Source of the DNA: Diospyros lotus
Lineage: Eukaryota; Streptophyta; Magnoliopsida; Ericales; Ebenaceae
Reading direction: 5' to 3'
DNA length: 64,000 bases
Assembly (NCBI RefSeq): GCF_014633365.1
Contig: NC_068351.1
Location: forward strand, 11,414,907-11,478,906
The position numbers and the translations under genes are program-made. Below the pieces are notes generated by a model. That model did no database searches, had not been told where the DNA came from, and worked only from the letters and a program-made list of their open reading frames with translations. Shown here piece by piece: positions 10,365-22,228 of this stretch. How positions within the stretch are numbered: the first letter of the stretch is position 1; every line of letters begins with the position of its first letter.

Positions 10365-11449
10365 TGTTGAGCCAACTTGCTCATATTAATTAAGTTTTGA
10401 TAATTAACAAAAAAAGAATTTTTAATATACAAAATATAGTATTTTTAGCGATTAATAAAAAGAGTATTTTTATTAAATATATTAATTATAGTATCGAATT
10501 ATGTTTAATTAATTTATAAAATACTTTTTATAACATGTGTATTACCAAAAAAAAATTCTATTAAAAATATTTTTTATATAATTTTTAGATTAATTTATAA
10601 AATATTTTTCATAGTATATGTATTACCAAAAATATTATTTTCTATTAAAAATATTTTTTTTAAATTTAATTTATTAATTTTTTTTTCATAAGTGTATGTA
10701 TTTTCATTATTTTTCAAAGTATTTCTAAAATGTATAAAAAATAATTTTACAAAATTTGGATAAAAAAAAATTAATTTTTCACTATTGCTACAGTACTGCT
10801 ATAGTGATGCTACAATGCTCCCAATGGTCAGAATTTTGACCGTTGCTAGAGTACACATTACCGTTGCTATAGTGAATTTGATCGTTACTACAGTGTCGCT
10901 ATGCTTATAAATAGCTCCAAATTCATTTTGAAGATCATTCTTTTCTCATATTGTCTATCCAAAACACTTAAAAGTTCCTAAAACCTCTCAAGCTAATTTC
11001 TAAGAATTCTAAAGCTCTTAAAGATTGGTTGCACATGTATCGAAGAGCCACAAGGAAAAAGGAGAAAAAGAGATCGCAAATTCGAATCCAATCTTCTCCA
11101 TTCATACTGAGGTCATCGTTTATTTATTTATTTAAATATTATTGTCTTGTATATTTTGTGCTTAATTGCTTATTTGTGTCCAAGTGTGGACAATTATTTG
11201 TAAATAATTAAATTATCATTGTGGATTGTATAGGTTTCTTAGAACTGTTAAAATCTAGGTGAATCTAGTTTTCAAGGTAAGGTAGGGAGAAAACCTTGGT
11301 GTTTGTGGTTTTCCTAGAACCCATTGTAATCTAGGAGTGTATCTAGTTTCCAAGATGAGTTAGTGTGAAAACCTTGGTGAGATTAGTGGAACAGCAAGAG
11401 TGGTTGAGACCTTGGGAGAGTGGAGTAAGTGTGTGTGGAGACACCGAAC
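10365..11449 (+). repeat. 3' LTR of the SIRE-like Copia, truncated
   Basis: Starts TGTTGAGCCAACTTGCTCAT and follows the 5' LTR to ACACCGAAC at about 11449. The last ~260 bp are missing. The next base belongs to a minus-strand Gypsy gag fragment, so a deletion joined the two. TATA-like CTTATAAATAG at 10904-10914. Confidence 0.85.
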
Positions 11450-11479
11450 TTCTACTCCCTGAGTCACCAGGTTTGAAGA

Positions 11480-11740
11480 CTACCCCACGTTCCCTTCATT
11501 TTGGGCTGGTTCACCTTCAGCCTCATGTGGTGCCTGCCTTTGCCCTATCTGGTTAGCCATAAAGGCCTCGAATTGCCTCATCATGCCTATCACTACACCT
11601 CTCAACTCGATCATCTCCTGATGCCATTTTGGGGTGGACTCCCCCGGAGTAACATGTGTGGGTGGCGGAGCAAGAGTAGGGACAGGAATAACCCTATTAC
11701 CTCGGACCCGGGTAGGCAGTCTACCTCTACGTCCACTCAT
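11480..11740 (-). pseudogene. Start of Gypsy gag
   Basis: An 86-codon frame beginning MSGRRGRLPTRVRG, a basic start common in plant Gypsy Gag, followed by a proline-rich linker and WHQEMIELRGVVIGMMRQFE, the amphipathic region that precedes the retrotrans_gag domain in such elements. It ends at a TAG at 11480-11482, about 30 bases before the truncation point, so the capsid core is absent. The start is fixed by the ATG lying just after PBS and leader. Called Gag by position and composition rather than by a catalytic motif. Confidence 0.55.
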
Positions 11741-11868
11741 TCCTGCACAAACAAATAATCTTATCTTAGAACACCATCTAGATATTTATTTCCCTTGGAC
11801 TATTAACTAAGTCTTAACTCTACTCGACTCGCCTATGTGTACATAGACTCCATTATAATCCCAATCTT

Positions 11869-11884
11869 CGCTCTGATACGAAAC
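11869..11884 (-). other. Primer binding site of Gypsy family A
   Basis: On the minus strand GTTTCGTATCAGAGCG directly follows the LTR end. CGTATCAGAGC matches most of the initiator tRNA-Met complement. Confidence 0.65.
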
Positions 11885-14152
11885 TGTTAGGGCCTACTTC
11901 CGGATATAGCCGCTAGCATAGGACATCCGAAGAGAGTCCTTCTAAAATGGAATACAGAAGGAAACATAACCAAATACTTCATATTATAAACGGGCTCACT
12001 TCTCCTAGCATAGGACATCCGAAGTTTATATACTTCATATTATAAACTGTTAGGGCCTACTTACAAGCCATACAATTCTCAAAATAAACAGAGGGCCCAC
12101 AAACATACAAAAGAAATAACCTTCGACACTGGCCCTCCTCACAAGTCCCAAAAATTTTTAGCTCAGAGGAGATCTCTGTACACCAATGAACTCAACTTCA
12201 AGCCCCATTAGACTCCCATTCTGCTATAGATTTTTCCTTACCTAGAATGACAACAAGCAAACAAGTGAGCCACAAGACTCAGCAAGCATAAATATAGCAA
12301 AGGGAATAAGAAAGATGGATCCCTGAAGGCATGCGTAAGATAAGAATCAATGGAAGACTTCTACCCGACATTTGAAAACAAATCTTTTGATCATGCCTTC
12401 CTCATTAATAATACCTCAGAAATTGGTATTCCATCACTTAACAACAATGCACACATTTAGTTCATAGAGTGATATTCGCTCAATTTACGCAATGGCATAA
12501 CACTCTTTTTCCATACATGACTCATAGCAATAAGTCATCAACCCATGCTCATGCAACATTATATAATGATAGAAATACATGCCCACTCTGGCCCTCTAGG
12601 CCTCCACATCCATGAGACTATGCATACATATATATATAAAATCCTTCAGCCACCACAGTGGTAGGAGCATCACCTACCAGGTTTATGGCCACCTCACCCG
12701 CGCCAGGCGCTCAATGGGATATCTCGTCTCACACTTGTGGAACTTAGCTACCGTGACAAAATAATAATAAGAGGCGCAAAGATAATGATAGCAATGCATT
12801 GCACAAGATAAGAGATTTCTGTGGATATGCCAACTAAAAACATTACTTAACAACTTCTCAAATCGTGATCATTATGGTTAATATAGATTTAGGAAAGCCT
12901 TAACTAACTCAAACCATAACCAAAGTATATTATATTATATATCAAATTAAATCACTTGAATTCTAGTTTATGAAACTTTAAACGGATCATGATTTCGAGT
13001 TTTACATCAAAAGTTATGGCTAAAACAGTGAAGCACGCGCAATGCAGCCAAGCTGCTGCCGAGTTGACTCGAGGGCAAATCCCAGTCGACTTGGCCTAAG
13101 TTGACTGGCCCAAAACCGAGTCGACTTGATCTCCTGGACGAGTCGACTTGGCCAAAAATGGGAGAAAAAGTCTCAAAGAACCCAGTTTCGGCCGAGTCGA
13201 CTTAACCCACCAACAAGTCGACTCGGCGCAACCCAAAATGCACAAAACGAAAACAAAACACCCAAAACCAACCATGGATAATCTCCTAACCCCCAAGTTG
13301 CCATTCCTTGAAGAAAAGATGAGAAAGACAGGCCCCATAGAGACCCAAAAATAAGACTCACTGGCCTCGTTGGAAGAAACCCACATTTAAGAAAAGATGG
13401 AGACAACCATTAACTCAAGTTTTCAAAACACCATTTGGAGATATGAACATATCAACTTGGCTAAACATAAAGATATAATCTTGCATCAAAAGATAGGAGA
13501 AATGAGGAGAAATGCTTTCCTTTTTGATGAAAAAACCTAAGAGAAGGAGAATCACTTCAAGATCTTCAAACCTTCCCACCTTGAGAGCTTGCTTCTACCA
13601 CAACTATTAGAAGAAGATGATGGGAGAGATTGCCGAGAGAAAGAGAGAGAAAAAGAGAAGAAAAATTGAAGACGAAGTAAGAGGGTATGGACAACCCTCT
13701 CACCAGCCACCAGATCCACCAACCTTACCCACCCTCTTCCATATTTTCCCCTTGTACTCACACACACATCACTACTTTATTAAGCCCATTTTGGACTTTT
13801 GGCTTATTTCCATTTTCATATCTCTTTTTCTTTAATCACCCATTTTACACACACAATTCACACACACACATAATTATGCGAAGGCCCACTTTTATTATGG
13901 CCCAAGCCCATCCATGCTAGGCCCATGAAATTATTTAACCCATCACTTTCATTGGGTTTTAAGCACTTGACCCAAGCCCACTTTATAACAACCATTTATA
14001 CCTTAATTTTACACACTCACAAATAATTTACTTTCAAGCAAAAATTTTAACCAAAAATATTATTTTTTATTTAATTGCATCTAACAATTAAGGCTAACAT
14101 AAAATGCACTACACCAAAAATATAATTATCATCCATTAAATGGGACGTTACA
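11885..14152 (-). repeat. Family A LTR, copy A1
   Basis: On the minus strand it runs TGTAACGTCCC...GGCCCTAACA, 2,268 bp. Like the copies at 18003, 27934 and 40350 it holds a GAGTCGACTT-rich patch (13060-13230) and a conserved block around GTGTACAGAG and TTGTGGCTCACTTG with TTGTCATTC nearby. No long reading frame. Confidence 0.75.
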
Positions 14153-14440
14153 CTTTTCTCTTACTTTTGATTTTCATATTTTGAGCATTTTCAATTCATA
14201 TTTACAACATTGATTTCAAAGCTATAAAGAGGCTAAAAATAGCTTTTGTAAAAAATCTTTATCAAATCGAGAAAGTTTTGAAAACATTCAATTCAACTCC
14301 CTTGGGTGCACACTCTTATATTTCTCAACAAGTCGTATCAGAGTAGATACTCTTATCTAGGAGTGATCCATGGCTATCCCAAAATCTTCCATGTTTAAGG
14401 AGGCATATTCCATAGGTATATCTTCTTTATCATGATGGAT
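14153..14440 (+). mobile_element. Copia fragment: LTR end, PBS and gag start
   Basis: The LTR ends ...TATTTCTCAACA at 14330. A PBS-like CGTATCAGAGT follows at 14334, and an ATG at 14370 opens MAIPKSSMFKEAYSIG before a stop, which resembles a Copia Gag N-terminus. The upstream part of this LTR is replaced by the family A Gypsy element. Confidence 0.55.
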
Positions 14441-14499
14441 AGTTTTATTATCATTGGAAGACAATGATTTTTCTTTATATGACATTTGTTCCTTCCTAA

Positions 14500-14784
14500 C
14501 CAAAGGGAGCAATCGGAGGTGGGCTCGCAACGGTAAGGCGTGGGCTTCGGCAGCAAGTCCGTTCGGGGGATGGTTAGCACTTGCAAGCACTCTAACACTC
14601 GAGTGAGTAAATAAATGATAGTGCATCCGTAGCTCAGAGGGCAAAACATACATTGGCTCTAAAAAGAGCTGACTGATATAAGAGGAGGAGATGTTCTTTT
14701 GCATACATGCGTCGTGTGTTGCAGGTGATGGGACAGAGTATCCAGCGCCAGTGGAGGTTCTCAGGTAACAGCATGGTGGTGACA
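14500..14784 (+). mobile_element. Tat-like LTR fragment
   Basis: Contains GTCCGTTCGGGGGATGG and CACTCTAACACTCGAGTGAG, a clustering of motifs seen in Tat/Ogre-type plant LTRs. Both ends are missing, and the right side is cut by the CACTA insertion at 14785. Confidence 0.3.
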
Positions 14785-15880
14785 CACTATAAGAAATTAG
14801 ACTTCTTGTGATAAAATATTTTGTCACAATAACTATGAAAATTGTCACAATATACTTGTTGTGACTAAAATGTTTGTCATCATGTTAATCACAACAATCT
14901 TGTCTTAATAACTATATTATGACAAAATTGAGTTTTGTCACAATATCAACAGTTTTATTGTGACAAAAAATATTGACACTTAAACCAACTTATTAGGACA
15001 AATTATTTTGCTGTAAAAGAATTTTTTTTTTTGGTCACAATAGGTACTAATTTAATCACAATAAATTCAAATTTTAGATAAAAATCATATGTTTTATCGT
15101 AACAAAATGTATCTTGTGACAAAAAGTATTTTGTCACAATTTAAATAGTGACAAAATTTATTTGACATAATTTTCAATGCGATAAAATTAATTTTTTCAA
15201 TTATTTAATATTGTGACAAATTTTTTTTGATAAAATAAAAATAGTGACAAAATAAATTTCTCAAAATTATTCAATAGTGACAAAATATTTTTGTTAATGA
15301 CCCAATAGTGAAAAAAAATATTTGTGTCAGTAATTAGTATAGGTGACAAATTTTTTTTTGTAAGAAAATATTAATATTGATGAAATTATTTTTCATAAAA
15401 TAAAAAAATGTGATAAAAATATTTTTGTCAAAATTATGAAAAGGTGAAAAATATTGTTGTCATATTCTCAACGTCGACAAAAATATTTTTGTTAATAATT
15501 CACACAAGTGACGAATTTCTTTAGTAAGAAAATATTAATACTAATGAAATTATTTTGTCATTAAATTGAAAAATATTTTGTTACAATTTAAATAGTGACA
15601 AAACTTATTTGACATGATTTTTAATGTGATAAAATTAATTTTTTCAATTATCTAATATTGTGAGAAATATTTTTTTGATAAAATAGAAATAATGAAAAAA
15701 TAAATTTGTCACTATTTTTTGAAAATGTGATTTTTTTGTCAATTTTTGAAAAAATAAAATTATTTTTCAATAATCTAATTGTGACAAAAAAAATTCCATT
15801 TGTCGTACCATAATAATAAAAAGTAGTGACAAATTTTTTTTCTTTATTTAAATTATTTTTAGTGATAAAAGTCATATTGA
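14785..15880. repeat. CACTA subterminal repeat array, left
   Basis: More than 20 copies of TTTGTCAC/GTGACAAA in both orientations. In En/Spm these arrays bind the TnpA-type protein. Confidence 0.7.
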
Positions 15881-18377
15881 TGCAATTATTTTTAAACATA
15901 TCTTATTCATCCTTATATCAAATAAAAAATTAAAAAAAAAGGCTTGAAATATAATAAAGTCAACAATGGTAAATATAATAAATAAAATCAACACTATAAA
16001 TAAAAAAAAATCATATATGAAAAGTCATCATTCTTAAAATAAAAATAATGCTCCAAAACAATACTACTTTCACCAAACATCCTTGATCTTCATAAAACAT
16101 CCTTGATTTTCACCAAACATAAAAATTAAATAAAGTTACTCTACACCAAACATTCTTGATCTTCATCTATTTGTTGCTTCATAATTCCTCTTATTTTCCA
16201 TAATTTCAATCTACCAAAAAGAAAATTATTAGAATAAATAAAAATTAAATGAATTTGAATTGAATAAAACACTTAATTAATAATTAAATTATATATTTAC
16301 TTTCATGAAAAGAAACAGATGTATTCACTTCACCACTTCGTTCACGTCTTAACTCATCAATAAAAAATTTAAGTTGATCATAAGATTCTTGTAAGTTGCT
16401 TATTTTGATTTGTTAGTTTTATATTTGCTTTCTTAATTCAATATTTCACTTTTTAGATTCAATCTTTTCAGTTTTTAAAAGAGTTTTTAGTTCCAATTCT
16501 CTAGATTTACTTGGTTTCATCTCATAACCAAGTCCACGAATATATCTAGATTTTAGCTTCAAAACCTTTTCAAGAATCTGGCGCCCAATCATTTTAGTAC
16601 CATCCTCCATTGCTTTGACTCAAAGAGTATTCATTTGCTTATAAAAAAATACAAATAGAAGTTAATTCAAGCATAAAAATTTATATAAATTAATAGTTAA
16701 AATAATATATCATTAAAAATTAATAAAATGAAGTTACTTACATAGTTCCTTGAGCTTGTGGGTGAGTCCAAGTACTATCATTTTTATGATGTGTCTCAAA
16801 ATAAAGCCTTACTTCAATAGGCTGATCAACTTTGTTTTCTTGATTTTCTTCTAAAATCTCTTCCAAATTTTCCTCAATAAGTTCCTATATTTAAAATTGG
16901 TAAACAAAAAAAGCATATATATCAAAATATTTTAAAAAAATATGAAGTACAAGGTAGTTTAAATAACTATACTTCAACTTATAACTAATTAAACATACCA
17001 TTTCATACATGCGTTGGCAGTAAGACTTTAAACCTGATATGTGTGAAACTTGCATCTTCGTTGGATTACTTGTATTTGATGCACTTTGAGCCTACACATT
17101 TATACAATATATAATAATAAGAGAAAAAAAAGTACCATGAACAATTAAATCACAGATGAAAAAATTTGAGAAAATTTATTTATTGTATCTAAATTTATTA
17201 GAAATAAAAGATTACCTTAAATTTTTCATCTTCAAAATGAGTACATAAAGTTTTCCAATCATCCGATTCTATGTGATCAACAGGATTTTCACATGCTTCT
17301 TCCAGGGTAGCAAATTTCTTGTAATGCATGTGGCATTGGTATTTGTAAATCGTAAAATGCCTAGCCATAATCTTATCCACTACTTTTTTTGTATATGGAT
17401 CACTCAAGTCTATATCAAACTCACTCTACAAATATTTAGTTCAAAATAAGTAATTTCTATATTATAAAACTTAATTAACACATAAAAGTTTTTTTAAGAA
17501 AATAAAAAATTATAAATATATCTCATCTCGATTTTTGAGAAAAGGGGTTTCTTAAGAGCATATGTCTTTTTTTCCAATAAAACACCCTTAATGGTGCCAA
17601 CAATCGAGTGACAACTCCTATCTCCATTTTAAATATCTTTTCAGCAGGGCCTATTGGTAGATGCATTGATTTTTTAATAATAACTCCTCAAATCTTTTTA
17701 CCCTTTTTCAGCCGCTTTTTAACCTCAAATGCTCTAGTTATTCCCCAACCTTTTTTCTTTGTATTACCCACTCTAATTTAACCACATCGTACAAATAAGG
17801 TAAGTTTATCAAACTAAACTAAAATTAAAATTAATAAAATGGAAATATCATCAATGGATAAATAATTAATTGGAATCCAAACAAATATAAATAAATAAAT
17901 AACCTCCACCAATTGTTGATTCAATTGTCACTGTGTCAATACCATCATTTGTTCTTGGTGGTGTTGAATCTTTTTCTCCAACTTGTGTAGTATGAACCAT
18001 GGTGTCAAGGCCCGCTCCCGGATTTCCCGCTAGCATAGGAAGTCCGAGAGAACGTCCATTCAAAATGGATATAGGTACAAATATCACTCAAATTTTGCCA
18101 AATTTTTTTTTCATTCCCATATTTGCTCACTATCAATAGGAGCCAAAATAAATATTATACATCATTCTTTACATTACAAGCTCGGGTTTACAATCCATAT
18201 ATTTTCATAACAAAAGGGGCATCAAGACCTTAAATACAAAATTAAACCCTTTAATCATGCCCTCAACTACACTCATGAATCTTTGAGGCTGGAACATCTC
18301 TGTACACATCTATCCAAAACTCGCCCTAAACAAATATCTTCCATTTACTTGGAATGACAAAGAAGCAAGGGTGAGCT

Positions 18378-18602
18378 TGTAACGACCCGATTGAGCGATG
18401 GAAGGACCGGAACAACTTACTCTGATGGGCCTACACGAACTTCCTAGGGGGGTCACCCATCCCTGGATTACCCCAGGTTAAGCACGCTTAACTTAGGAGT
18501 TCTTTGCCAACATTCAACCCAAAAGGTATCCAGCTGGTGTTGTTTCCTTTCTTACACTATCCTCGATATATACTAACTTCTCTGGGCTCTCGGGGTATTA
18601 CA
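18378..18602 (-). repeat. Cassandra 3' LTR
   Basis: TGTAATACCCC...GTTACA on the minus strand, 225 bp. Nearly identical to the partner LTR, suggesting a fairly recent insertion compared with its surroundings. Confidence 0.9.
18431..18503 (-). ncRNA. 5S rRNA-derived segment in Cassandra LTR (3' copy)
   Basis: On the minus strand GTTAAGCGTGCTT, then GGATGGGTGACC and GGAAGTTCGTGT, follow the order of plant 5S rRNA, including the internal Pol III promoter region (box C neighbourhood). It is shorter than a real 5S gene and has a changed middle, so it is a promoter-like relic, not an rRNA gene. Confidence 0.85.
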
Positions 18603-18616
18603 TTCTCCCCCCCTTG
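18603..18616 (-). other. Cassandra polypurine tract
   Basis: On the minus strand an AAGGGGGGGGAGAA run abuts the 3' LTR. Confidence 0.8.
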
Positions 18617-18779
18617 AGCACATGACGTCCTCGTCATGCGACCTTACAACCGGTCCCAGATCTCCCCCCGATGCATGGCCGATGTGGGATTCGCCTAAGG
18701 TGCCTACACGCACCCCCCATTGGGACTCAGCGTCCTCGCTGAGGTTTGCCCCACCACCGCGCTCAGAGGCTCGGGGGTC

Positions 18780-18792
18780 GGCTCTGATACCA
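18780..18792 (-). other. Cassandra primer binding site
   Basis: TGGTATCAGAGCC on the minus strand, 2 bp after the 5' LTR. Complementary to initiator tRNA-Met. Confidence 0.9.
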
Positions 18793-18794
18793 CC

Positions 18795-19020
18795 TGTAAC
18801 ATCCCGCTCGAGCGATAGAAAGATCCGGAACAACTTACTCTGATGGGCCTACACGAACTTCCCAGGGGGGTCACCCATCCCTGGATTACCCCAGGTTAAG
18901 CACGCTTAACTTGAGAGTTCTTTGCCAACATTCAACCCAAAAGGTATCCAGCTGGTGTTGTTTCCTTTCTTACACTATCCTCGATATATACTAACTTCTC
19001 TGGGCTCTCGGGGTATTACA
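18795..19020 (-). repeat. Cassandra 5' LTR
   Basis: 226 bp, TG...CA on the minus strand, same structure as the 3' copy. Confidence 0.9.
18849..18921 (-). ncRNA. 5S rRNA-derived segment in Cassandra LTR (5' copy)
   Basis: Same 5S-like order as at 18431-18503, with GGGAAGTTCGTGT kept closer to the 5S consensus. Confidence 0.85.
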
Positions 19021-21114
19021 GAGCCACAAGGCTCAGTAAGTATATATAGCAAGGGAGACATCAATAGGATAATATATGAAGGCATGAACAATTCAGATCC
19101 AAGAAAAATCACAATCCTGACAACTAAACCTCACTTGAATCCATGCCTTCTACGTTTGACAACATCATCTCCCAAGAAGACAATTTCGTACTTTCTATCG
19201 AAATACATTTTTCAAAGTGAGCCGTAAGGCTCGGCAAGTGTCTATAAACAATGAAAACTGGATATGACCAGACTTTCTCTAAATATTATGCATATCATGC
19301 CACATATGGACACTTACCAATCTCAAAAACATAGATGAAACACAAATCCATGCCTTCTATATTAATCACGATTCAATTAATATATATATATATATCATGC
19401 TTTCTTTTCTTACAACAATTCACACACTTTACCAAGGAAGGTAATATTCACCCACTTAGACCATAGCATAACGCCATTTTATCAATATAACTTATGGTAG
19501 AAAATTGGGTAATACACATACAAATCAATCATGCAGACACACCGCCTTTTGCGGACATACCACATTTTTGCAATATAGAGCATAATGCTATGCATCACAA
19601 CTACAAGCACAATTACAACAAGTAACATTCACACACTTGACGCCATAGTGCAACGCACTTAATTAACATAATCCAGAGCATAAGAAAATACATGATGAAC
19701 ACATAAAAACAAATGCGGATGAGTCGCCTTGATAGGATATCCCCATTTCTTTCTTTCTTGTGGACGAGCTGCCTTTTTTCCACATTTCTTTCCTTGCGGA
19801 CGAACCGCCTTTCTTGCCATGGCATGCCTTGGGGATATCCACTTACTTTCTTCCGCGCAAAATAATAGGTGCGCAAAGGCAATATATATACATACATATG
19901 CATACACATTCCATTATCTTCACAACTTCACAAAAACATGCCAAAAATCACCCACTAGGATTCTAGGCCACATCACATCATGATCATGCATATAACTTCA
20001 TTCACATCCATTTATGGCAACCACTTTAGTTAAGGGCAATTATCCATATAGTGTTAGCAATGCATCACCCATGAGACTACATGGACATACCAACCAAAGA
20101 CATTTTATAACAATCTCCCAATGATTATTATTATACTTCCTCATGAAAGTCAATTATATTTTTATCTCATGAATCCCATGTATTTACATATATATATATC
20201 TTTAAACACATCTTATCATTTTAGAGGATTGAGAGATATTGGAGGAAGTATTTAATAACAATACTTACTTGATTTGGTTTAAGAAAAGCCTTAACCAACT
20301 CAAATCACAATATAAATATATTATATTGTATATCAAGTTGAAGCCCTTGAAGTCTAGTTTATGAGGTTTCAAACGGATCGCAATTTTGAGTTCTACATCA
20401 AAAGTTATGGCCAAAACAGCAAAGCACGCGTAGTGTAATCAAGTTGTGACCAAGTCGACTTGAGGGCAAATTCGAGTCGACTTGACCGAGAACGAAGAAA
20501 AAAGGCCAAAAATCCACCTAAAACACTCAAAATGGACACCAATCACCCCAAAACTCCCATTCTAGCTTTCTAACCCACAATGTCATTTTATGAAAGAAAA
20601 ATGGGATGAAATATACCCCATGGAGACTTCCAAAAGGACCCCAAAACCATCCCAAATGGAAAACCCACTAGTTTTTTGGAGAAAAATAGAAAAATTTCCA
20701 AACTTCTTCAAAAAAGAGTTTTAGCAAGAAAATGAGGCACACAATGCCGTATTCTTATACATTAAAACCAATGAGAATAAGGAGTTGCATAAAAGGAAAT
20801 AAACAATTGAAACTTGCACAAGTCAATACAAGGGTGCAAGAAGAATTTGCCTTTCATGATAAAAATCGGAGGAGAAGAAGAAGAGCCTTCTAATGAAGTT
20901 AGATTCCTCACTTCTTGAAGCTCCAAGCTCACTAAGAATAGTGGAAGAAGGGGAAGAAGAAGAAGAAGATAGAAGAACATTCGGGAGAGAGAGAGAGAAG
21001 AAGAAGTAAGAAGAAGAAAAAGAATTAAAGAATGGAGGAGGAATGGGAGATGAGTGGCTTTCACGCCACCTCTAACCACTCCCGACTTTTCTCTTTCCAA
21101 TTTTGGCCCTACCA

Positions 21115-21117
<3 letters not shown>

Positions 21118-21150
<33 letters not shown>
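21118..21150 (+). repeat. (CA)n microsatellite
   Basis: About 15 CA units within LTR copy A2. Confidence 0.95.
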
Positions 21151-21506
21151 TAAAAATCCAAGCCCCTTTTAGACCTTTTTCTTCTTTCTTTCCTCTTTTC
21201 TTTAATCTCTCCAATTATGAATTTTCCCATTTGCCCTCACCTTTATTCATAAAGCATGCCTATTTTTGTCTTTTTTTTTTCATTTTCCTTTCATTTCCAT
21301 TTATTTCATTCCACTTAAATAAATACATGGGCCCAAGCTCAAATCATTGGCCTAATTAAATATAATGGCCAATTTCCATCATAAGGCCTAATGGGCTTTA
21401 CCATTTCACTTAATTAACTTTGCAAAATTTCACACTTAGGCTTAACCCAATTTCAAAGCCCCAAATTCATTAGAGATGAGCTTATTTTAGCTTCCCACAT
21501 ATGATA

Positions 21507-22228
21507 ATAATTGTTGGCAATGAAGCACCCAACGACATCGTTTCTCTCTTAAGGACCCGGGCAAGAGGGACAGCTGCAACCAGTGCCACGTGGCAATGGA
21601 GGGCAGCTTGGCAATCGCCCGGGCGTCCTTCATCTCGATCGTGCTCCTTGTCCCGTCCTTGTGCAATCTGGATCGTCGATGCTGCCTTTTATTTGGTGTA
21701 ATCCGAGCCTTTCAAATGCATCGTGCGACCTCTATTTATTTACTGTGCATTGGGATGTGTAATGTGACAGATACGAGAGAGAGAGAGAGAGAGTGTAGTC
21801 GCTGGGGCTTGAGGGGCCTTTCTTATTTATGATTCAGACTCTCTTCGGCTCCTTCTGGTTTTCTCTTTGGTTCGAATAGGGTAAGCCTCTAATCTATCTC
21901 TTGTTATGATTTTGAGGCATTTTTTATAGAGAACCTGTCTCTATAAATACGAGTGATTGTGAGGCTTGTATTCAATGTGTTTATAAATCCTATTTTTTAA
22001 CTCCGATAATGCAGTGAGCTCTCCGTTACCGAAGCTCAATGTGGACATAGCCCTTTCGGGTGAACCACGGTAAATTCCTTGTGTTGATTCTGCTTTCCTT
22101 TTTTATTTGTATTTGTTTGTGGTGTATGTTGGTTTCTGTTTTCTACTCTGTTGAATGTTAGAAAATGTATTATTTCAGTGATTCAAAGTGTGTATGGTTG
22201 GGTTGCTTACTATTTGCGCAACAATAAC
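21507..22228 (+). mobile_element. Solo Copia LTR nested in LTR copy A2
   Basis: The LTR at 21512-22223 (712 bp) runs TGTTGGCAAT...TTGCGCAACA. Near its 3' end is the GTGGACATAG...GAACCACGGTAAATT phrase typical of Tork-like Copia LTRs. Flanks ATAAT (21507-21511) and ATAAC (22224-22228) form a 4-of-5 target duplication. No internal region, so it arose by LTR-LTR recombination. A (GA)n run lies at 21777-21794. Confidence 0.75.

Larger units (their letters stand above)
3959..11449 (+). mobile_element. SIRE-like Copia retrotransposon, decayed, with an LBD-bearing insert
   Basis: Order on the plus strand: 5' LTR 3959-5234, PBS matching initiator tRNA-Met, decayed gag with a CCHC knuckle and coiled coil, protease remnant, integrase, the first part of reverse transcriptase, then a foreign segment of about 1.8 kb with a LOB-domain gene copy, then PPT and a truncated 3' LTR from 10365. 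Protein matches (GAG-pre-integrase, integrase core with TPQQNGVIER, the GIFLGYS region) fit the SIRE/Maximus lineage of Copia. Most of reverse transcriptase and all RNase H are missing. Many stops and frameshifts mean it cannot be autonomous. Confidence 0.85.
11450..14152 (-). mobile_element. Gypsy element (family A): 5' LTR, PBS and start of gag
   Basis: On the minus strand: LTR 14152-11885, PBS, about 130 bp of leader, then a gag start at 11740 that is cut at the junction with the Copia 3' LTR near 11450. Everything downstream, including pol and the 3' LTR, is missing. The sequence right of 14152 is a Copia LTR end, so the element was inserted in Copia sequence before the deletion. Confidence 0.75.
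18373..19025 (-). mobile_element. Cassandra TRIM retroelement, complete
   Basis: Two LTRs (18378-18602 and 18795-19020) of 225-226 bp enclose 192 bp. On the minus strand the 5' LTR at 18795-19020 is followed by the PBS TGGTATCAGAGCC, and a purine tract AAGGGGGGGGAGAA precedes the 3' LTR. Each LTR carries a 5S rRNA-like segment. No coding capacity, as in all Cassandra elements, which depend on other retroelements. Five-base flanks GAGCT and GAGCC mark the target duplication (one mismatch). It sits inside Gypsy LTR copy A2. Confidence 0.9.

Noticed and set aside
14624..14650. CCGTAGCTCAGAGGG, like a tRNA D-arm
   Set aside because: No acceptor pairing, no anticodon arm and no box B downstream.
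14357..14848. 163-codon minus-strand frame, the longest in the window
   Set aside because: It crosses a Copia gag start, a Tat-like LTR piece and a CACTA end, so no single gene could own it; no domain is visible.
18431..18503. A true 5S rRNA gene
   Set aside because: Only about 73 bp with a changed centre, placed at the same offset in paired LTRs with PBS and PPT: it is Cassandra.
20762..21214. 150-codon minus-strand frame
   Set aside because: Composed of CT-rich and (CA)n sequence inside LTR copy A2; low-complexity translation only.
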